DNA from: Terriglobus roseus
GTDB lineage: Bacteria > Acidobacteriota > Terriglobia > Terriglobales > Acidobacteriaceae
NCBI RefSeq assembly: GCF_900102185.1
Contig: NZ_LT629690.1
Span: forward strand, 2,294,001 to 2,358,000
DNA: 64,000 nt
Direction: 5' to 3'
Positions 45,540 through 54,919 of this stretch are shown piece by piece (position 1 is the stretch's first letter; the number at the start of each line of letters is the position of its first letter). A program made the position numbers and the translations under genes. The notes beneath the pieces were generated by a model. The model was not told the origin of the DNA and did no database searches. It saw only the letters and a program-made list of their open reading frames with translations.

Positions 45540-46795
45540 GAAGTTACTTGCGACCGATCGCTCTGCTGCAGAAGTTGCAGCAGTATCTTCTCGAACCCAG
45601 CCCGCCCTTTTTCGACATCGAAGCGCGACGCCCATTCGAGCCCATGCGCGCGGAACCGAGCCCGCAACGCATCGTCGGACATAAGAAGCGCGATGGCATC
45701 CGCTATTTGAGGAATCGATTCACCATCGACAAGCAATCCGTTGTGGCCATGATCAATCGCATCGCCTGTTCCTCCAGCGACACCACCAATAACAGGCAAG
45801 CCGCAAGCAGCCGCTTCAAGAAAGACCACTCCAAAGCCTTCCGTATCTCCATTGAGATTGCGATTCGGCTGCAGGAAAACGTCAGCGGCTTCATAACATC
45901 CCGGCAGATCGGCATCAGAAACGAAGCCCAAAAACTCCACCACATCTTCAAGCTTCAGTTCACTGATCAGACGTTGAAGTGATCCCAACTCCGATCCCTT
46001 ACCCGCGATAACGTAGCGCCAGTCATCTTGCAAGTCGCCGCTCTGTTTCAAACGAGCAAGTGCTCGCAGCGCCTGATCAATTCCCTTTCGTGGTTCAAGA
46101 CGCGCTACGGTAAGCAACACCTTCTTGTCGCTCCATCCATAGCGACTCCGAAGCTCTTCTCGCCTGCCAGATACATAGAAACGATCATGGTCAATAAAGT
46201 TTGGCAATACGGTCACACGATCTGAGATACGCGCAATAAGGTCTGCCGTGTAACGACTAACGGCAATATTCATATCAGCATCGCGCAGACTACGCCTCTG
46301 ATACATACGCATAATCGGTTGTAGAAAGGCTGGAGCCACCTGCATGGTGAGTTCTTCGCCATGAACGTAGTTCACCAGAAGTGAACCGGATGGATTCGCA
46401 GGCATCAGCCAACCAGCAGAGTAAGTGCCTCCGCATACGATGACGGACGGCGAATACTTTCTGCACAGCGCCTTCCACTGCTTTCTGCCGAGCACAAAAA
46501 ACCGCATCAGCGAAGGAAGCAATAGAAATGCCTTCGTAAGAGGCGAACGCGCATTCTGCGGCAAATGAAACTCAAACGCGTCCAGCCGCTCAACTGTAAA
46601 GCCGTTGGACTCGACGGCCATATTGTCCCACGCGCGCGCTGTCTCTTGGTCCACCTTCCAGTTGTCTGCAACCACGACTACTCTGAAACCCCGAAACTGG
46701 CGCAGCAATCCCAAATAAATCTGGACCACCCCCCCGTGATATCCCGGAGCGAAGTATGGCGCGACAAAGAGCAGGAGCGGACGTTCGTCAGGCAT
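45536..46795 (-). CDS. Glycosyltransferase family 4
   Basis: A 419-residue GT-B enzyme. LLLFVAPYFAPGYHGGVVQIY is the N-terminal loop; LLTVARLEPRKGIDQALRAL and the EX7E-like NGDTEGFGVVFLEAAACGLPVIGG lie in the donor domain. Its stop overlaps the end of the convergent beta-helix gene. Its start overlaps the upstream acetyltransferase gene by 8 nt, so the two form a small operon. Confidence 0.9.
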   Translation of the reverse strand: MPDERPLLLFVAPYFAPGYHGGVVQIYLGLLRQFRGFRVVVVADNWKVDQETARAWDNMAVESNGFTVERLDAFEFHLPQNARSPLTKAFLLLPSLMRFFVLGRKQWKALCRKYSPSVIVCGGTYSAGWLMPANPSGSLLVNYVHGEELTMQVAPAFLQPIMRMYQRRSLRDADMNIAVSRYTADLIARISDRVTVLPNFIDHDRFYVSGRREELRSRYGWSDKKVLLTVARLEPRKGIDQALRALARLKQSGDLQDDWRYVIAGKGSELGSLQRLISELKLEDVVEFLGFVSDADLPGCYEAADVFLQPNRNLNGDTEGFGVVFLEAAACGLPVIGGVAGGTGDAIDHGHNGLLVDGESIPQIADAIALLMSDDALRARFRAHGLEWASRFDVEKGRAGFEKILLQLLQQSDRSQVTS

Positions 46796-47360
46796 CGATC
46801 AAGCACTCTTCCTTCGCCTGCGCATCGGATGGCGACGGACGCCTCTTCACGATAGTGGCAGGCACACCCATAACCGTTACTCCAGCAGGAACGTCGCGAG
46901 TCACAAGCGAGTTGGCGGCGATCCGCGCACCATCACCGATCACAATAGGACCGATGAGCACGGCACCCGTTCCCACATATACGTTGTCACCCAGACGTGG
47001 AACCCCGCGCGAGCCAACCCCTCGAGTCCCCAGGGTGACGTGATGCGCCAGATCGCAATTGCTGCCAATCACGACATCGGGATGGAGAGTGATGCCTCCA
47101 CAATGCGCGATCAGCAACCCTGGTCCGATCTGTGCCTGAACATTCAATCGCATCTGAAGGAACGCTTCAATGAATGTTGAGCCCAGTAGGTGGACCACCT
47201 TGGCTGGCAACCAAAGGACCCTGGCCTTATGGGGAGCATAAATCCACCTTCCCATGCGATACCAGAGCAGGCACCACACTGCGGGATTAAGCATCATTCG
47301 GCGCCCAGACTCCCCAGAAGCCTTGTACCTGGCGCAATCAGCTTGAAAATCTGAGATCAA
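46788..47360 (-). CDS. Serine acetyltransferase-like hexapeptide acyltransferase
   Basis: 190 residues: an N-terminal helical part (DFQADCARYKASGESG) followed by left-handed beta-helix turns (IGPGLLIAHCGGITLHPDVVIGSNCDLAHHVTLG, IGDGARIAANSLVTRDVPAG). The form is that of CysE-related enzymes, but in EPS loci these commonly acetylate sugars. It precedes a GT4 gene by overlap, which favours a sugar acetylation role. Confidence 0.78.
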   Translation of the reverse strand: MISDFQADCARYKASGESGRRMMLNPAVWCLLWYRMGRWIYAPHKARVLWLPAKVVHLLGSTFIEAFLQMRLNVQAQIGPGLLIAHCGGITLHPDVVIGSNCDLAHHVTLGTRGVGSRGVPRLGDNVYVGTGAVLIGPIVIGDGARIAANSLVTRDVPAGVTVMGVPATIVKRRPSPSDAQAKEECLIDA

Positions 47361-47618
47361 ATATGCCCCCCAACCAACCCAAGCACGCAGGTCGCCATCT
47401 CAAAAGTCCGCATCACGCTGGAATTTTTTTCTCCCGACAAAGAAATAAGTTCCTCGTTTCACAAGGGTTGCACGCAAAATCAACAACTTAGAGGGCCTAA
47501 TCCAAAAGGTTCCGAAATTGCAATTTGTTGCACACGATCATAGCGATCTAGGGTGTCACAGGTCTCGCCTCGTTGCGCGACGTGAGTCATTTCTTGTGTC
47601 AAAGACGGAGTCAGCAAT

Positions 47619-50600
47619 ATGCAGGTTCGCAGTACCTCCAACCATTTCTTGCAGTGTGTTTTGGTCAGGCCGACCGCACAAGTAGTTCTTTTGGTCGCGC
47701 TTTTTGCTTCATTCGGGTTGGTTAGTGGCTGCGGAGCGGGCTATGGAGTAATAGCCTCCCCTTCGAGCACGTCCGTCACACTGAATGCAGGCCAAATGGT
47801 TCAGATCCCGCAAACCACCACACATTCGTCCAAGTGGGTGCTGAGCGGTATTGGGTGCAATGGAGCGAACTGCGGAACGGTCGAGCCAAGCCTTAACTCC
47901 ATCATCTATACGGCTCCCGCGACGGTTCAGTCGCAGATCCACGTGACAGCAGCGACCGACGACACGACCGGCAAGTTTGATGCAACCGTCAACCCTGCGC
48001 TCAAAGTCAGTGCATCGCTTAAGAGTGCCACCGTCAACACGGCGTACACAGCAACCGTATCGACCAGCGGTGGATCAAGCCCAACACATATCGCGCTTTC
48101 ATCTGGCGCCCTTCCCGCCGGTATGCAGTTCAATGCATCGAACGGTCAGATCTCTGGAACACCAACCACTGTGGGCGACTATCCTGTGACCTTCCAGGCG
48201 ACCGATGCCAGTGTGGCCGGCACAGCCACGACGGTCCAGACCACCTTTCACGTACTCGCCGACTCGCAAACTTCCCCCATCAATATCACCACGTCGTCGC
48301 TCGACGTGGGCATCGTAAACCTTGCTTATAGCGCGGTATTGACTGCCAATGGTGGGACGACTCCATATACCTGGACCATCGCCTCCGGCTCTTTGCCTGC
48401 GGGGATCGCGCTTAGCGGCGACGGAGTGATAAGCGGAACGCCCACCACCGCTGGCACCTCCACCTTTACGGCACAGATCACCGATAGCTCCGGCTTAAGC
48501 AGCTCCGTACCGCTAACACTACTCATTCTCAATACCGGCGCTCCTTCTACACCACTGACAATCAGCGCACCCCCTGCGGGCACTGTGGGGACCGCTTACA
48601 CCGGGACAATCGGCGTGTCAGGCGGCTTAGCTCCGTATAGCTGTTCCGTTGCTGCGGGACTCCTCCCAGATGGCCTTGTTCTGAATGGGTGCGTCCTCAC
48701 CGGTACGCCTACCACTGCAGGCAGCTATCCATTTGACATCACTGCGACGGACGCTGCTTCTCCCTCGAATTCGTTTACCGCAACCATCGTTGTCAACATC
48801 GTCGCAGCAGCCACACAGCTTACGATCGGGCCTCCAGCATCCGCTACCGCCGGTGTCCCCTACAACGGCTCCATCTCAGTCAGCGGAGGCAAAGGTCCAT
48901 ATACCTGCTCGATCATCAGCGGGTCACTGCCGGCAGGCATCACTCAAAACAACTGCGCTCTGCAAGGAACTCCTTCGGCATCGGGTACCTTCCCGATTCG
49001 AGTCAACGCTACCGACTCCAGCAGTCCTGCGAACACCGCGACGGCAACGTTCTCCCTGGTCGTCAGCGCCGGTGCGGGACAACTAACTCTCGCGTCACCC
49101 CAGGCAGCAACCGTTGGTGCGACCTACAACGCAGCCATCGGCATTACCGGTGGAACGGCGCCTTATACCTGCTCGATCACCAGTGGAACATTGCCCAACG
49201 GACTGAGCCTGAACGGCTGCTCCTTCACAGGCATCCCCACAACGGAAGGCAGCTATCCTCTTGGCGTCAAGGTATCGGACTCTTCCTCAACGCCCATCTC
49301 TACGACAGGCAACATCGTCGTTACAGTTGGTTCCGCTGCAGCCTCGCTGGTGATCTCTTCCCCGGCCGCGGGAACGGTTGGAACGGCCTACAGCGGCACC
49401 ATCGGTGTAAGCGGTGGCACTGCGCCTTACACATGCTCACTCATTGGCGGATCTCTGCCAGCAGGCATCACGCAGAACAACTGTGCTTTGAGGGGAACCC
49501 CCACGACATCGGGTAACTTCTCCTTCGCGATCAAGGCCACGGACTCCAGCAGCCCTGCAAATACTCGGACATCAACGCTCTCCCTCGTTGTGAACGCCGC
49601 TGCAGGTCAACTCATCCTCACATCACCAGCGGCCGCAACTGTCGGCAAGGCTTATAGCGGTGTGATCGGTGTCACCGGCGGCACTGCACCTTATCGCTGC
49701 TCACTCGCCAGCGGCACGCTTCCTGCAGGGCTTGCGCTAAGTGGATGCACGCTGATCGGAACACCAACGACAGCGGGAAGCTATTCGCTCGGGATCAAGG
49801 CATCGGACTCTTCCTCAACGCCTATCTCCACAACAGGCAACATCGCCGTTACGGTCAATGCCGCCCCAGTCACGCTGGTCCTCACCTCTCCTGCACCAGC
49901 AACGGTTGGAGTGTCGTACAACAGCACAATCGGCGTAAGTGGTGGCACCGCGCCTTATACCTGCACGATCGTCGGCGGAACGCTGCCAGCAGGTATCACG
50001 CAGAACAACTGCAGTGTGGCCGGAAACCCCTCGGCATCGGGCACCTTCTCCTTCGCAGTAAGAGCCACGGACTCCGGCAACCCTGCAAATACTCGGACAT
50101 CAACGCTCTCCTTGGTTGTGAACGCCGCTCCAGGCCAACTCAACATCTCATCACCAGCAGCCGCAACTGTCGGCAAGGCTTATAGCGGTGTGATCGGTGT
50201 CACCGGCGGCACTGCACCCTATATGTGCTCGATCGCCAGCGGCACAGTTCCTGCTGGCCTTGCACTGAATGGATGCACCCTCGTGGGTACACCCACAACA
50301 GCAGGAAACTATTCGCTCGGAATCAAGGCATCGGACTCTTCCGCAACGCCTATCTCCACAACGGGCAACGTCGTCGTTACAGTCAATGCCGCCCCAGTCA
50401 CGCTGATCCTCACCTCTCCTGCACCAGCAACCGTTGGAGTGTCGTACAACAGCACCATCGGCATAAGTGGTGGCACCGCGCCTTATACCTGCACAATCAC
50501 TGGCGGAACGCTGCCAGCGGGTATCACGCAGAACAACTGCGCTCTGACTGGAACCGCTTCGGCATCGGGTACCTTCTCGTTCGCAGTCAGGGCAACGGAC

Positions 50601-53516
50601 TCCAGCAGCCCTGCAAATACTAGGACATCAACGCTCTCCCTCGTTGTGAACCCGGCTGCAGGTCAGCTCATCCTCACAGCGCCAGCGGCCGCGACTGTTG
50701 GAAAGGCTTATAGCGGAACGATCGGCGTCAGCGGCGGCACTGCACCCTATCGGTGCTCACTCGTCAGCGGCTCGGTTCCAGCTGGTCTCGCCCTCAACGG
50801 ATGCACGTTGAACGGCACGCCCACAACAGCGGGAAGCTATTCACTCGGGATCAAGGCATCGGACTCTTCCGCAACCGTGATCTCCACCACCAGCACCATC
50901 TTGGTCACAGTCAATGCAGCCCCCGTCACGTTGACTCTGACTGCCCCTGCCGCAGCAACGCAAGGTACCGTCTATAGCGGCATCATCGGCGTAACGGGTG
51001 GCACCGCTCCTTACACATGCACGATCACCGGCGGCAATCTGCCAGCGGGCATCACGCAGAACAACTGCGCTCTCACTGGAACGCCCTCAGCATCGGGTAC
51101 CTTCTCCATCGCAGTCCAGGCAACGGATTCCAGCAGCCCTGCGAATAGCAGAACAGCAACCCTCTCCTTCGTGGTGAACGCAGCAGCAGGCCAACTCACA
51201 CTGACATCGCCTCCCGCAGCAACCGTTGGCTCCACATACACTGGCAACATCGGCGTTACTGGCGGCACGGCACCGTACACCTGCTCGCTCGTCAGTGGAA
51301 CAGTTCCTGCAGGCCTCACGCTGAACGGATGCGCAATTGCTGGCACCCCCACAGCATCAGGAAGGTACTCACTCTCGATCAAGGCAACAGACTCTTCCGC
51401 AACGCCGATCTCCACAACCGGCAACGTCGTGGTCCGAGTCAACGCAGCCGCCACACTCACCCTGACCTCTCCTGCTGCAGGAACGGTAGGCACCAGCTAC
51501 AGCGGCACCATCGGCGTACGCGGTGGCACTGCTCCTTACACCTGCTCGCTGACCAGCGGAACAGTTCCTGCTGGACTCACGTTGAGCGGATGCACTCTCA
51601 TGGGCACTCCGACAACAGCAGGAACTTCGACGCTGGTGATTAGCGCGTCAGACTCCTCTGCAACCCCGGTTACCGCGTCCGGAAACATCACGGTAACAAT
51701 CAACGCTGCACCGGCCGTGACGCTCACTCTGTCTGCTCCACCTGCGGCCACAGTTGGAACAGCCTACACCGGCACCATCGGCGTAAGCGGTGGCACCGCA
51801 CCATACACCTGCGCATTGGCCAGTGGCACGGCTCCGGCTGGATTGACACTAAACAATTGCACTCTCTCTGGCACTCCGACAACCGCTGGGTCGTTCATCC
51901 TGTCCATCAAGGCATCGGACTCCAGCACCCCGGCCAACAGCACAACAGCGAATGTTACCGCCGTTGTGAATGCAGCGGCGTCAACAACGCCCTCGGGATC
52001 TCCGCACATTAACTACACCGATCTGAACATCGGCAGCGGTACGGGCGGCGATAACGGAAACGGCGTATACGTTCGAATCTTCGGTGCCAACTTCGGCTCC
52101 AGCCAGGGATCCAGCAACATCACTCTTGGCAATGGTTCGCTCGTTACCAATTGCTCGCTCTGCTCATGGTCCGACACGCAGATCATCGCTCAGGTCGGCT
52201 CGGCTGCAAGCACAGGACAGATCGTCGCAACAGTCAACGGTCTACAATCCAACGGAGTTCCGTTCACCGTGACGCCGACGACCATCGTCTTCGTCTCGCC
52301 GAATGGCTCTGACTCCAACAACGGTTCGTTCACTTCGCCCTATAAGACATGGCGCGCAGCGTTCAACTCTGTAACCTCCAACGACTCCAAGTCGCCGTCG
52401 CAAAACACGGTGATCTATCTGGAGCCAGGAACGGACGTCACCTTCGACGACGGTCGTGGATACAAAGCAGCCATCTCCACAGACAGAGGCGGATCGTCCG
52501 CGACCAGCCAGCTTTCGATCGTGGGCTATCCCGGCGGCACCGTGACGGTTGGAAGCTCCTCCATCACGAACGGCGTAAAAGGATGGGGTAACTACATCAC
52601 CGTCGCAAACCTCACAATCATCGGACAGGTTTCTGCAGTCGATGCTGAGGCAGGCGACGTCCGCATCATCAACAACAGCATCTCCTGCCCCGCTCCGCCA
52701 TCCGGAGTAGGTGGTACGGCCTGCGTCCTCGGCGAAACCACGGATCCCACCGAAACGTGGGTATTCCAGGGCAACAATGTTCACGACACGGGCGGTAACG
52801 TCGATAAGACCTACCACGCTGTCTACTTCTCAAGCAACGTGAACCACGCGGATGTGGGTTGGAACAATGTCGGTCAGAACTTCAAGGGTTACTGCCGCGG
52901 CATCATGTTCCACGCAACGCTTGGCGACAACCAGTACGACCTTCACATCCACGACAACATCGTCACCAACTCATACTGCGACGGCATCGCGTTGGCTTCG
53001 GTCAATCCTTCGCTGGGAACGGTTGAGGTATACAACAACGTCGTATCGAATGCGGCGCTCGCATCGAACCCCTACGGTGTCGCGAATGAAGCAGGCATCG
53101 CCATCAACACGGATCCGGCAGGCGGCGGCAGCAGCGGCAACGTTGAGGTCTACAACAACACCGTCGTGAACGCTGGCGCATATACACTCGGCAACCAGAA
53201 TGGCTGCTTCGGAGTTGTTCTGAGTGGTGCAGGTATGCACCTCACAAACAACATCTGCGATCAGCCGTCATCCTCGCAGCCCTACATTGAGAAGGGATCG
53301 ACCAACGTCAGTGGCAGCAACAACCTCTGGTATGGTGCGGGTGCCGCTCCCTCGTGGGACCCCGCTCCAATCACCTTGAATCCGTTGCTGTCGGGGATCT
53401 TCTCCTTGCTGGGCTTGTCGCCTGCAAGTGGTGCCGGTACAACGTCGATCATGTCACCGTTCGACATCCTCGGAAATGCACGCGGCTCGCGGCCTTCCGT
53501 AGGTGCCTATCAATAA
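47619..53516 (+). CDS. Giant lipoprotein: 15 Ig-like repeats, TIG domain, beta-helix
   Basis: 1,965 residues. The signal ends in a lipobox VSG-C with Cys38, so it is probably a lipoprotein. From about residue 130 to 1450 there are 15 putative-Ig (He_PIG-like) units of about 88 residues, each with an LPAGL or LPAGI turn and GTPTTAG. Units 3-15 have a Cys pair spaced about 18 residues (APYTC...GC), suggesting one disulfide each. Units 3-13 alternate between two types, LNGC and TQNNC. A TIG-like domain (about 1458-1545) and a beta-helix (about 1550-1965) follow; the helix is paralogous to the protein at 43923. It may be an EPS-binding or -modifying surface protein. Confidence 0.8.
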   Translation: MQVRSTSNHFLQCVLVRPTAQVVLLVALFASFGLVSGCGAGYGVIASPSSTSVTLNAGQMVQIPQTTTHSSKWVLSGIGCNGANCGTVEPSLNSIIYTAPATVQSQIHVTAATDDTTGKFDATVNPALKVSASLKSATVNTAYTATVSTSGGSSPTHIALSSGALPAGMQFNASNGQISGTPTTVGDYPVTFQATDASVAGTATTVQTTFHVLADSQTSPINITTSSLDVGIVNLAYSAVLTANGGTTPYTWTIASGSLPAGIALSGDGVISGTPTTAGTSTFTAQITDSSGLSSSVPLTLLILNTGAPSTPLTISAPPAGTVGTAYTGTIGVSGGLAPYSCSVAAGLLPDGLVLNGCVLTGTPTTAGSYPFDITATDAASPSNSFTATIVVNIVAAATQLTIGPPASATAGVPYNGSISVSGGKGPYTCSIISGSLPAGITQNNCALQGTPSASGTFPIRVNATDSSSPANTATATFSLVVSAGAGQLTLASPQAATVGATYNAAIGITGGTAPYTCSITSGTLPNGLSLNGCSFTGIPTTEGSYPLGVKVSDSSSTPISTTGNIVVTVGSAAASLVISSPAAGTVGTAYSGTIGVSGGTAPYTCSLIGGSLPAGITQNNCALRGTPTTSGNFSFAIKATDSSSPANTRTSTLSLVVNAAAGQLILTSPAAATVGKAYSGVIGVTGGTAPYRCSLASGTLPAGLALSGCTLIGTPTTAGSYSLGIKASDSSSTPISTTGNIAVTVNAAPVTLVLTSPAPATVGVSYNSTIGVSGGTAPYTCTIVGGTLPAGITQNNCSVAGNPSASGTFSFAVRATDSGNPANTRTSTLSLVVNAAPGQLNISSPAAATVGKAYSGVIGVTGGTAPYMCSIASGTVPAGLALNGCTLVGTPTTAGNYSLGIKASDSSATPISTTGNVVVTVNAAPVTLILTSPAPATVGVSYNSTIGISGGTAPYTCTITGGTLPAGITQNNCALTGTASASGTFSFAVRATDSSSPANTRTSTLSLVVNPAAGQLILTAPAAATVGKAYSGTIGVSGGTAPYRCSLVSGSVPAGLALNGCTLNGTPTTAGSYSLGIKASDSSATVISTTSTILVTVNAAPVTLTLTAPAAATQGTVYSGIIGVTGGTAPYTCTITGGNLPAGITQNNCALTGTPSASGTFSIAVQATDSSSPANSRTATLSFVVNAAAGQLTLTSPPAATVGSTYTGNIGVTGGTAPYTCSLVSGTVPAGLTLNGCAIAGTPTASGRYSLSIKATDSSATPISTTGNVVVRVNAAATLTLTSPAAGTVGTSYSGTIGVRGGTAPYTCSLTSGTVPAGLTLSGCTLMGTPTTAGTSTLVISASDSSATPVTASGNITVTINAAPAVTLTLSAPPAATVGTAYTGTIGVSGGTAPYTCALASGTAPAGLTLNNCTLSGTPTTAGSFILSIKASDSSTPANSTTANVTAVVNAAASTTPSGSPHINYTDLNIGSGTGGDNGNGVYVRIFGANFGSSQGSSNITLGNGSLVTNCSLCSWSDTQIIAQVGSAASTGQIVATVNGLQSNGVPFTVTPTTIVFVSPNGSDSNNGSFTSPYKTWRAAFNSVTSNDSKSPSQNTVIYLEPGTDVTFDDGRGYKAAISTDRGGSSATSQLSIVGYPGGTVTVGSSSITNGVKGWGNYITVANLTIIGQVSAVDAEAGDVRIINNSISCPAPPSGVGGTACVLGETTDPTETWVFQGNNVHDTGGNVDKTYHAVYFSSNVNHADVGWNNVGQNFKGYCRGIMFHATLGDNQYDLHIHDNIVTNSYCDGIALASVNPSLGTVEVYNNVVSNAALASNPYGVANEAGIAINTDPAGGGSSGNVEVYNNTVVNAGAYTLGNQNGCFGVVLSGAGMHLTNNICDQPSSSQPYIEKGSTNVSGSNNLWYGAGAAPSWDPAPITLNPLLSGIFSLLGLSPASGAGTTSIMSPFDILGNARGSRPSVGAYQ
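48585..51752 (+). repeat. 528-bp tandem coding repeat, six periods in exact register
   Basis: Equivalent points (GTTGG or GTGGG of the TVG motif) lie at 48585, 49113, 49641, 50169, 50697, 51225 and 51753, each 528 bases apart. Each period encodes two 88-residue Ig-like units. The copies starting at 49641 and 50169 share long identical stretches, for example about 50 bases after the anchor. Confidence 0.9.
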
Positions 53517-53539
53517 AACAATCTTCAATTCACTGCGTA

Positions 53540-53570
53540 GGGGCGACAGAAATCTGTCGCCCCACTTTTT
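53540..53570 (+). terminator. Intrinsic terminator of the giant lipoprotein gene
   Basis: An 11-bp perfect stem GGGGCGACAGA (53540-53550)/TCTGTCGCCCC (53553-53563) with loop AA, then ACTTTTTT. It lies 24 nt past the stop and touches the convergent gene end. Confidence 0.93.
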
Positions 53571-54910
53571 TAGATCGCTCCCCGTCCCACCAGAACAACC
53601 TTCACTGTCTCAAGCACAATCGCGAAGTCCAGCCAGATAGAGAGATGCTTCACATAGAAGAGGTCATACTCCACCTTGCGGCGCGACTCTTCAATGTTCG
53701 ATCCATAGTGATAGCGCACCTGCGCCCATCCCGTAAGCCCCGGCAGAACCGAATGACGATGCTGATAGAACGGAATATGTTCTTCAAGAATCGAGCACAG
53801 ATGAGGCTGCTCCGGCCTGGGCCCAATCAAGCTCATCTCGCCCTTCAGCACATTCAATAGCTGAGGCAGTTCGTCAATACGATACTTGCGCAGATGACGA
53901 CCCAGAGTCGTGATGCGGTTCGTCTCCTCACCCGCCCAACCAGTGGTCTCGCCTTTTTTAACCGGCGCCATGCTGCGGAACTTCACGATGCTGAACGGAC
54001 GACCAAAGAGTCCGATTCTTTCTTGCCGGAAGAAGATAGGCCCATCGTTCCGCAAGCGGATCAACAGCGCAGTAACAGCCATCACAGGCGACGCAAGTAA
54101 CAACAACGTACCAGCCAGCGCCACATCCAGAAACCGTTTCGCAAGCCGCTTCGTCGAGCGGTTCACATAGTGTTCGCTGAAGATGCAATCCTGCGCGCGC
54201 AACTGATCCACGCGGACACGCCCCGTGGCACGCTCAAAGAACGTCTGCGCATCTTCAATGAAGTGTCCCGCCATCTTCAAATCAAGAAGCAGAGACAGAT
54301 TGTCCTCAGACTGAGCCTGTGTGTTCGCCACAATCACGCGATCAAAATGCTCCGCATTGTTCTTCGTGGTATCGAGCGCACAACGTAATTGAGAAGGCAG
54401 CGTAATCCGAGCCACTTCCATGTTCCATTCCGGACTGGAAGCAATCACGCCATGCAGCTCACTGGCCTCGTCACCCGAACCAACAATCAGAACCTGCTCA
54501 CGATTTCTCGGAAGCGCCAATCGCCTGGACAATAGCGTTACAGCCGCAACAATTCCCGCGAACATCACCGTGCGCGAAAGCACAGGCGTAGCAACGGGAA
54601 TAAGCAGCGAAACAATCGCAAGCAGCAGGAACAGAACGCCGAAGGCGCGCATCACCTGCACCAGCGTCTCGCGCCCCATGCGAACCACATTCAGGTTGTA
54701 GAGCTCGTGGTAGTACAGAATCGTCTGGCACAAAAGCCCAACAGCCATCAGCCGCAGCAGACCAAGCACAAGACTGCCGGGGGAACGATTCGGCTCAACA
54801 GCTACCAACGGCAGAACAAACAATAACGGTGCCACGATTACCAGCACCACAAAGTCAAACGTAAGAAGAAGGGCGGCCCTCGGTGGGAGGGCCTTTCCGC
54901 TTATCTTCAT
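53570..54910 (-). CDS. Polyprenyl-phosphate sugar-phosphate transferase (WcaJ/WbaP type)
   Basis: A 446-residue polyisoprenyl-phosphate hexose-1-phosphotransferase that starts EPS units by loading a sugar phosphate on undecaprenyl phosphate. Four N-terminal helices and a Rossmann-like CoA-binding domain (VLIVGSGDEASELHG) precede the catalytic core: LRNDGPIFFRQERIGLFG, FKFRSM-like VKFRSM, DELPQLLNVLKGEMSLIGPRPEQ and GLTGWAQVRYHYG. Nine nt separate it from the aminotransferase gene upstream. Confidence 0.92.
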   Translation of the reverse strand: MKISGKALPPRAALLLTFDFVVLVIVAPLLFVLPLVAVEPNRSPGSLVLGLLRLMAVGLLCQTILYYHELYNLNVVRMGRETLVQVMRAFGVLFLLLAIVSLLIPVATPVLSRTVMFAGIVAAVTLLSRRLALPRNREQVLIVGSGDEASELHGVIASSPEWNMEVARITLPSQLRCALDTTKNNAEHFDRVIVANTQAQSEDNLSLLLDLKMAGHFIEDAQTFFERATGRVRVDQLRAQDCIFSEHYVNRSTKRLAKRFLDVALAGTLLLLASPVMAVTALLIRLRNDGPIFFRQERIGLFGRPFSIVKFRSMAPVKKGETTGWAGEETNRITTLGRHLRKYRIDELPQLLNVLKGEMSLIGPRPEQPHLCSILEEHIPFYQHRHSVLPGLTGWAQVRYHYGSNIEESRRKVEYDLFYVKHLSIWLDFAIVLETVKVVLVGRGAI

Positions 54911-54919
54911 GGTCGTCTC

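Noticed and set aside
47507-47522. Possible -24/-12 site before the giant lipoprotein gene
   Set aside because: GG and GC spacing is right and TTGCA is perfect, but the -24 part matches only 3 of 7, giving 8 of 12; too weak without mapping.
48585-51752. CRISPR-like array because of regular repeats
   Set aside because: The repeats are long, coding and contiguous without spacers; they encode Ig-like units.
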